DNA of 52,696 nucleotides from Parachlorella kessleri (taxonomy: Eukaryota; Chlorophyta; Trebouxiophyceae; Chlorellales; Chlorellaceae), in the NCBI GenBank assembly GCA_001598975.1, contig BBXU01000599.1:1-52696 (forward strand), in the 5' to 3' direction. Numbering within the stretch: the stretch's first letter is position 1; each line of letters begins with the position of its first letter. Under the pieces are notes generated by a model, which was not told the DNA's origin, did no database searches, and worked only from the letters and a program-made list of their open reading frames with translations. A program made the translations under genes and the position numbers. This document shows positions 46,871 to 52,696 of this stretch, one piece after another.

Positions 46871-49800
46871 ATGCTCTCAAGCATGTGTACTAATAAGGTA
46901 ACATCCACGTTTACAAAAGGTGCTGTATTTGGTACGGGCAGACGTCCACCCCGCCAGCTGAGAGTGTGCGCCAAGCTGGCCAACAGCGACCTTCTGATCG
47001 TGGCTCAGAAAGCTGCCAAGGCTGGAGCAGAGGTAAGATTCTCACCTGTTGCTCGCCCTTGGTATTCGGGTCGCGTCCAAGGGTGACCAAAGTAGTGCTA
47101 GGTCTCCTGGCTGTGTTAAACGTGCCACAAGGCAAGCTGACAGTGTTGTAGAAGATACCTCTGTGGGGTCTTCTAATCGCTTAGCATGGCGCCCTGCAGT
47201 CTTGCAATTGCCAGTCTACTCTGGGTTGTGTGTGTGTCTGCCTCCTTGCATTCTACAGAGCTGCCATGGGTTTGTGCCAGTGCTGCAGGTGGTGTTAGAG
47301 AGAGTGGAGAAGCCGAGAACCATCAACTACAAGGGCGCAATCGACCTTGTGACAGACACAGACCTTGCCAGCGAAGAGTCCATACTTAAGGTGCTGGGTG
47401 CTTCCAGAGCGCTGCTGAATTAGAGCCCGGAAGGCAGACTTGGGCGTTGTGAGGACCCTCATCAAACTCCCCCACCGCTGCTGTTAGCAGGCCGTGGGTA
47501 CGCAATTTGTATGCACACCCTCAGGTGAAGGACAGGCTTGGAGCATCGGGGAGCCATCATTGGCCGCTAGCATGGTTACGTCTGGCTGGCTACCCGGCCA
47601 GTCTCGGAAGCACCCAACCACAAAAGCGCTTGTCTTTTGGGCCGCTCTGGGTGACGATGCCCTGCCCTCTGGCGGTGCGTCTCTTTTGCCGCCGCATCAT
47701 CAACTCTAATTCCGTTTACCTTGGCTCCTCCCTTCCATGTTCTGGGGCAGGTGGTAGAGGAGGCCTTCCCAGGCCACGCCATCCTAGGAGAGGAAGGGGG
47801 CGTGAAGGGAGACACGGCCTCAGAGTACCTCTGGTGCATCGACCCAAGTGCGCTGCCTGCCTCCCAGCTTGCTTGCCGGCCTGCACTGTTGGCAAGGCAG
47901 GGCCTGGCGAGCACTGCTTGGACCATCTGGTAGCGGGTTTTTTGGGTGGCAGCCCTTGTGTCCAGCTTGGCCAGTTCACTACTGTAGGTGGCACATGCTC
48001 AAAACTCCGGGTTGGGGGAAGCAGCTTGCCAGTGGTAGACCATCCCTTGCTTGCCACCCCACCACCCCAACACCACCAACCCCTTCCTCCTTTGCCCTTG
48101 TGCGTTCAGTCGACGGCACCACCAACTTTGCCCACGGCTACCCCTCCTTCTCCATCTCGGTGGCGGTACTGCACCGCACCCTCCCGGTGGCGGCCTGCGT
48201 CGTGGAGTTCTCAGGTGGGCCAACAGATGTCCATAGGGCAGGGTTACTGCGGCAGCGGCAGGCTCGAGGGCGTGTGGAGGCACCTGTCTTGTAGCAGACT
48301 GTGTTGGTGGGCTGCATGTAGGGGGTCCTGCCAACAGCTTGACATGCAGTGTGGAAGACCCGGGGGGCGCTACTATATGGGTGCATTCTGGCCCGCGGTG
48401 CTGAGCGGATCAAATGGGGAGCAGGACATGCCCACCATATGCATTGTCGCAAAGGGCTCTAACGGCTGATCGACTAGCACATTGGGAGCTGCCGCTGTGC
48501 CTGCAGGCGGCCCTGGTATCTGGGTGACCCGCACGTATGCCGCCTCCCGCAACGGCGGCGCCACGTGTAATGGCAAGCCCATCTCAGTCAGCCGCACGCA
48601 CGAGCTCCAGCGCTCTCTGCTGGTGGGTTTGGTAACTTGTGAACCGCCCGAGGGGAGGGAAAGGGCCTTGGTAAACTGCTGGGGGAGGGCGCCGGTGGGT
48701 GTGGGAATAGGAGCTAGCTGGCAGCTTGGGGGTGCTGTGCATGGGGCCTGGGGAGGCATCGCAGGAGATGGGAGTTTGGAGGGTTTGGTGGGATCTTGGA
48801 ATAACCTACGTGGTCGCCATGTCAGGACCACCGGCTTCGGTTCAGGGCGTGCTGAGTGCCCTGTTACAGCCTTGTGGACCTGCTACGACCTGGCACTTCA
48901 TGGGAATAAGTCAATGCTTTCAGGTTGCAGGTCACCGGCTTTGGGTACGAGCACGACGGTTGCTGGAACACCAAAATCCGCGCTTGATCCCGTGCAGGTC
49001 ACCGGCTGTGGGTATAGCGCCCCGAGTGCTGAAGCCCAAAATCTGCGCTTGATCCCGCGCAGGTGACCGGCTTTGGGTACGAGCACGACGAGTGCTGGGA
49101 CACCAACATGAATTTGCTACAACCTGGCATCGAACAGGAACCTGCGCTTGATCCCGTGCAGGTCACCGGCTTTGGGTACGAGCACGACGAGTGCTGGGAC
49201 ACCAAAATGTGTGCTTGATCCCGTGCAGGTCACCGGCTGTGGGTATGAGCGCCCCGAGTGCTGGGACACCAAAACCTGCGCTTGATCCCGTGCAGGTGAC
49301 CGGCTTCGGGTACGAGCACGACGAGTGCTGGAACACCAACATGGAGCTGTTCAAGGAGTTCACGCGGACCACCCAGGGGGTGCGGCGGCTGGGGTCGGCG
49401 GCCGTGGACATGTGCCACGTGGCCAGCGGTGAGGGGGCGGGTGTTGGGTGGTGGTAGGGGTGGGTGGGGTGGAGTGGAGTGGGGCGCACCCGGGGAGCTG
49501 TATTGGGGATACCCAAGGGGACATGTGCCACGTGGCCAGCGTGAGTGGGGGGCGGGCGCGGGTGACTGTGGAGGGTAACCAAAAGCTTACACATCGTGTG
49601 GTTCGTGCTGCCTGCAGGCATGGCGGAGGCGTACTGGGAGTACCGGCTCAAGCCCTGGGGCATGTTAGGCCACGGAAAGAACAGAGGAGACCAACACAGC
49701 ATGCTGTCAAAAGCTCACACATCGTGCGTTTCGTGCTGCCTGCAGGCATGGCGGAGGCGTACTGGGAGTACCGGCTCAAGCCCTGGGGCATGTTAGGCCA

Positions 49801-50932
49801 CGGAAAGAACAGAGGAGACCAACACAGCATGCTGTCAAAAGCTCACACATCGTGCGTTTCATGCTGTTGGCAGGCATGGCGGAGGCGTACTGGGAGTACC
49901 GGCTCAAGCCCTGGGACATGGCTGCGGGGGTGCTGGTTGTTGAAGAGGCGGGCGGCACCGTTACAACGCTGGACGGGCGGCCCTTCTCAGGTGTGGGAGG
50001 GGTGGCGGGAGCGGGCGGGGCGGGGCGGGCTCAGGGAGGGCGGGTGCGTGGGGTTGTGTTGGTTTGGCCTAACAGCGCTGATGGATGCTGGCTGGGTCCC
50101 TGCTGGCGGTACTGCGGCAGGTGGGGTAGCGGTACTGTGCGGTGAAAGAGTGGAGAGGAGGTGGCTCGAGCCCCGGATTGGGCAGCCATGCTTCAGTGGG
50201 GCGGTGCGGACAGGGTAGCTGCCTCTGATGTGTTCAGCCTCTTGGGAGGGGGAGGGTGGGGTAGGTGGGGTGTAACGAGATGGTGAAGCTTACAGTGACG
50301 GCCTGCACGCCATCTTACAACTCCTTTGTTGCGTATGCAGCAGACTCTGCCACTCACCCACAAGGACCCCGCTGTGTCGTGGTTACTACTTCACACTGGG
50401 CTGTCCTGCCTGGTACGTGCAGTCTTTGAGCGGTCGGTGCTTGTCTCCAACGGCTTCGTCCACGAGGCCATCCTGTCAAGGACAGAGCCGCGCACCGCGG
50501 AGCTCGTTAAGGAGGGAATCGACTTGAGTCAGGCGAGTGTGGGTGCCGCAAAGCCGATGCCCTGAAAAGGGGGGGGGGGGTATTTTACACACCAACCTCA
50601 ATGTCAGGCCTGAATAAGCATCATCAAGGCACTGCGCGCGCAAAGCTCTGCATGGAGGATCTGTCGCGAGTACGTGAGGGTCAGGCGGCCTGTGCTGCAT
50701 GGGAGTGGGCAAGTTTGTCGGGCATTGTGGTCCTCCAGGGTGTCCTTGCCCCACAGCTGGACTGCAAAGGTACTGTGTACCTTCCAAGCTGCCCTGATTT
50801 AAAGTGTACCAGCACGGAATCCATCCTGGAGGCTGCTTATATGGCATGTTTTTACTCGTGCCGTTGCCCCTGCCCCTGCAGTGGTTTGTTCCAAAAGGCT
50901 ACCGTGTCCATTCTGGGGCGCAGCTGGAGTAA
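46871..50932 (+). CDS. IMPL1: Inositol monophosphatase family protein, chloroplastic IMPL1 type
   Basis: Mg-dependent, Li-sensitive sugar-phosphate phosphatase family; plant IMPL1 hydrolyses inositol phosphates in plastids. Nine exons: 46871-47032, 47289-47390, 47751-47847, 48110-48214, 48507-48622, 49296-49428, 49874-49990, 50423-50532 and 50882-50932, total 993 bases, 330 residues, all phases consistent. The N-terminus ([12 protein letters not shown] after a Ser/Thr-rich start) looks like a chloroplast transit peptide. Metal-binding motifs: ILGEEGG, then [17 protein letters not shown], and [15 protein letters not shown] near the C-terminus. Other matches to the plant protein: [45 protein letters not shown] and [10 protein letters not shown]. 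Exons 6 and 7 are preceded by arrays of partial copies of themselves. The last intron uses a GC donor at 50533. Exact substrate is inferred from the family. Confidence 0.94.
48931..49295 (+). repeat. Five tandem partial copies of IMPL1 exon 6 start, each with an acceptor
   Basis: Copies begin at 48931, 48998, 49063, 49162 and 49229, and the real exon follows at 49296. Four units are 65-67 bases; the third is 99 bases through an extra segment. Each starts gcag|gtcaccggc or gcag|gtgaccggc, continues with sequence encoding [15 protein letters not shown] or a variant, and ends with gcttgatcccgtgcag, an acceptor with a preceding branch-site-like cttgat. Every copy reads into TGA in the exon frame. 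Only the copy at 49296 continues into [10 protein letters not shown]. Confidence 0.93.
49515..49873 (+). repeat. Partial copies of IMPL1 exon 6 end and exon 7 start
   Basis: The exon 6 end with donor (gacatgtgccacgtggccagc, at 49408-49428) recurs at about 49520-49540, followed by gtgagt. Then the exon 7 start with its acceptor occurs at 49618 and 49746, with the real exon at 49874, so the unit is 128 bases. The two copies encode [16 protein letters not shown], whereas the real exon encodes LKPWDMAAG. The copies are almost identical to each other, suggesting recent duplication. The unit length is not a multiple of three, so using an early acceptor shifts the frame. Confidence 0.93.
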
Positions 50933-51517
50933 ATCTGTCAGGGAGGGCCTTCCGGGTACCTTGCGTGTAGGGAAGCTATGTAGTCTGCAACGACCTGGCT
51001 GCACACGACACCACTTGCAGCCTGCAGCTTGGTGGTGGCCAGCCTGCTTGGCTGGGCCAGACGAGGCCTCACAACTCTCCAGCAGCTGTACGCCTCGGCC
51101 CACCAAACTCCTTCGACGCTAGTGTTCAAATCCTTGCGCTTGGCACAGCTACAGTCCTGATATTGTTGGGTTTAAGGCGTGTGGGGTCATGGCCTTGCTT
51201 GTGGACCAGAAACAGTGTGGTAGGCAGTCCTCGCCTTACAGGAGTTGACACTGTGGGCTGGGTCCAGAGGTGCTTTGCACTTTTGTCTGTCCGGCAGCTA
51301 GCTTTGACAGCTCGTCTGGTGCATTGCGAACTTGCATGAGATTCTTTACGATTCTTTGACTGTGTACAGTTGAAGTGGCGCAAGCTTTGAAAGGAGAGAG
51401 CAGGGAATCAGGCAAGGCACGGTATCAGGCGCGGGATGCTGGATCCAATGTAGTGGTGATGCCCATAGAAGAAGAAGCACTTGGGCAATTACCCAAACTC
51501 CTTGCAGTGCATAAGGA
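50933..51517. other. Intergenic region, IMPL1 to RAD51B
   Basis: 585 bases holding the IMPL1 3' untranslated region and the promoter and leader of the RAD51B-like gene. No other gene is seen. Confidence 0.5.
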
Positions 51518-52696
51518 ATGGTGAGTGCAAGTTCACACCGAGCGCCGGTGCTGCTTACCACCCGCTGAAGCCCTCGATCACCTTTCGCAAGCGGTCCTCC
51601 ATGGCGCCTGCAGGCGGCGCGCAGCTTGCAGCGAGTTGGGCTGCAGCATCACCTCCTTGGCCGGCTCCTGGAGCGCAACATCACTACCGCCAAGGACTTG
51701 TTCGCGCGCACTCCCTTGGACTTGGTGGAGTTGCTGGACCTTCCGTACGAGACAGTGCAACAAATACGACTGGATGTTGCCGTCAGGATCACGCCGGCAC
51801 CACATACGGTGGGGCCAGTTAAAGTGCAGTCCAGGAAACACAGATGGTCGAGGTGGTTGAACCCCGCCTTGTGAACGACAGGCTGTCAAACACTGCACCC
51901 AGCCCCGTTATCGTTGCCTGCAGGCGCTAGACTTGTGGAAGCAGGCGGCTGAGCGTCCAGTCCACCTGCCTAGCACCTTGACAGTGAGTGGCTTGCCCTG
52001 GTAGCATGGCTCTCTGTGCCCAGATCCAAGCAGGGGTTCTGGCTATTGGCACTTCACACCTCAGCTTGTATGCCCTTGAAACCCGGGCACAGTGCAAGCA
52101 CCTCAGCATGTATAAAGTGTATGTTTCATTTACATACCCTTGGCAAACCAGGCCATGCTCGCAGGCGCACTGGTGCTGTCAGCGCTGTGGGCTCACACTT
52201 TCGCACACCCTCCCAGCAAGCGTCCCACTGTCTTGCAGCCCCTGGATGAGGCGCTGCATGGGGGCATCCCATCAGGGAGCATCACAGAGCTTGTTGGGCC
52301 AGCAGGGCTGGGCAAGACACAGGTACAGATACTGGCGGCAGGCAGCGTGATTGCATGAGGTATGGCTGTGACCAGACAGGCCTGGATGCAAGGTGTGCTC
52401 CAGAACTTTGCTAGTTGCCTCGCTCTACTTCCGCTCAGCCCGCCGCCGCCAGAAGTGGGGCAAAGCATACAGAAGTGGGGCAAAGCATGGCTGTTGAGCC
52501 CTGACCTGCCCATCCCAGTGGTTACTGTAGGAGCGCTAAACTTGCAAGGTGCTTGGGGTTGCTTGCATGCCTTCATCCAGCCTGTGTCATGTGTGTGGTA
52601 ACCTGGTGGACGGCCTGGGACTGCAGGCAATGGTGCCTGGATGCCCCTGCAGTTCTGCCTGATGCTGTCGGGTGGTGCTTGGATTGCCCCCCCCCC
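51518..52696 (+). CDS. RAD51B: RAD51B-type recombinase paralogue, 5' part only
   Basis: RAD51 paralogue that acts in homologous recombination as a RAD51 mediator (BCDX2 complex in other eukaryotes). Visible exons: 51518-51520 (ATG only, proposed), 51614-51808, 51924-51983, 52239-52322 and 52653 to the window end. The N-terminal helix-hairpin region reads QRVGLQHHLLGRLLERNITT, then AKDLFARTPLDLVELLDLPY. The linker HLPSTLT leads into PLDEALHGGIPSGSITELVG and the Walker A motif GPAGLGKTQ, then FCLML. Phases agree throughout. The leading ATG is inferred: the coding frame of exon 2 has no upstream ATG, and aaggaATG|GTGAGT at 51518 joins it in frame. The gene is truncated by the window end in a C run, so Walker B and the C-terminus are not seen. 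Confidence 0.85.

Noticed and set aside
49448..50218. Open reading frame of 256 codons
   Set aside because: It arises because the partial exon 7 copies of IMPL1 are read through. It has no start context or family match outside the copied IMPL1 sequence.

Overview
The window is nuclear DNA from a green alga. The evidence is GC-rich, intron-dense genes, canonical GT-AG introns with a few GC-AG introns, CAG-rich coding sequence, and genes of plant type (chloroplast inositol monophosphatase IMPL1, plant-style Hikeshi, molybdate transporter MOT1). A chlorophyte, possibly a trebouxiophyte, is my inference; the species cannot be read from the sequence. There are no operons, CRISPR arrays, tRNAs or rRNAs that I can see. 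I built the gene models by hand from conserved protein motifs and matching splice phases. Eleven genes are supported.

Layout from left to right. A molybdate transporter MOT1 (minus, ~438-5534) diverges from a cytosolic-type NAD malate dehydrogenase (plus, 5964-11531). A repeat-rich gap holding a strong hairpin (11814-11863) follows. Next come a large uncharacterised helical protein ending in a MYND zinc finger (plus, 12965-18821) and a class I SAM methyltransferase (plus, 19391-21338). Two minus-strand nuclear transport genes follow in tandem: a Hikeshi-type HSP70 import carrier (21946-23400) and an exportin-6-like karyopherin (23836-31441). Then come three tandem papain-family cysteine proteases (plus, 31947-35077, 37601-40810, 42141-45321) with identical ten-exon architecture. 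The window closes with IMPL1 (plus, 46871-50932) and the first exons of a RAD51B-type recombinase (from 51518), cut off by the window end.

The most unusual structure is a set of tandem partial-exon copies inside introns. In IMPL1, five degenerate copies of the start of exon 6, each with its own AG acceptor, lie directly before the real exon. Two further copies of the start of exon 7 lie before the real exon 7, together with a copy of the exon 6 donor end. Malate dehydrogenase shows weaker cases around exons 4 and 7. Choosing the wrong copy gives a frameshift or a stop, and in the exon 7 copies the essential metal-binding Asp is replaced by Gly. These arrays could be decoys, regulators of productive splicing, or simply a by-product of local tandem duplication.

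Most genes look like independent housekeeping functions. Two neighbourhoods have some coherence: the Hikeshi/exportin-6 pair (nucleocytoplasmic transport) and the protease triplet (a recent tandem family).
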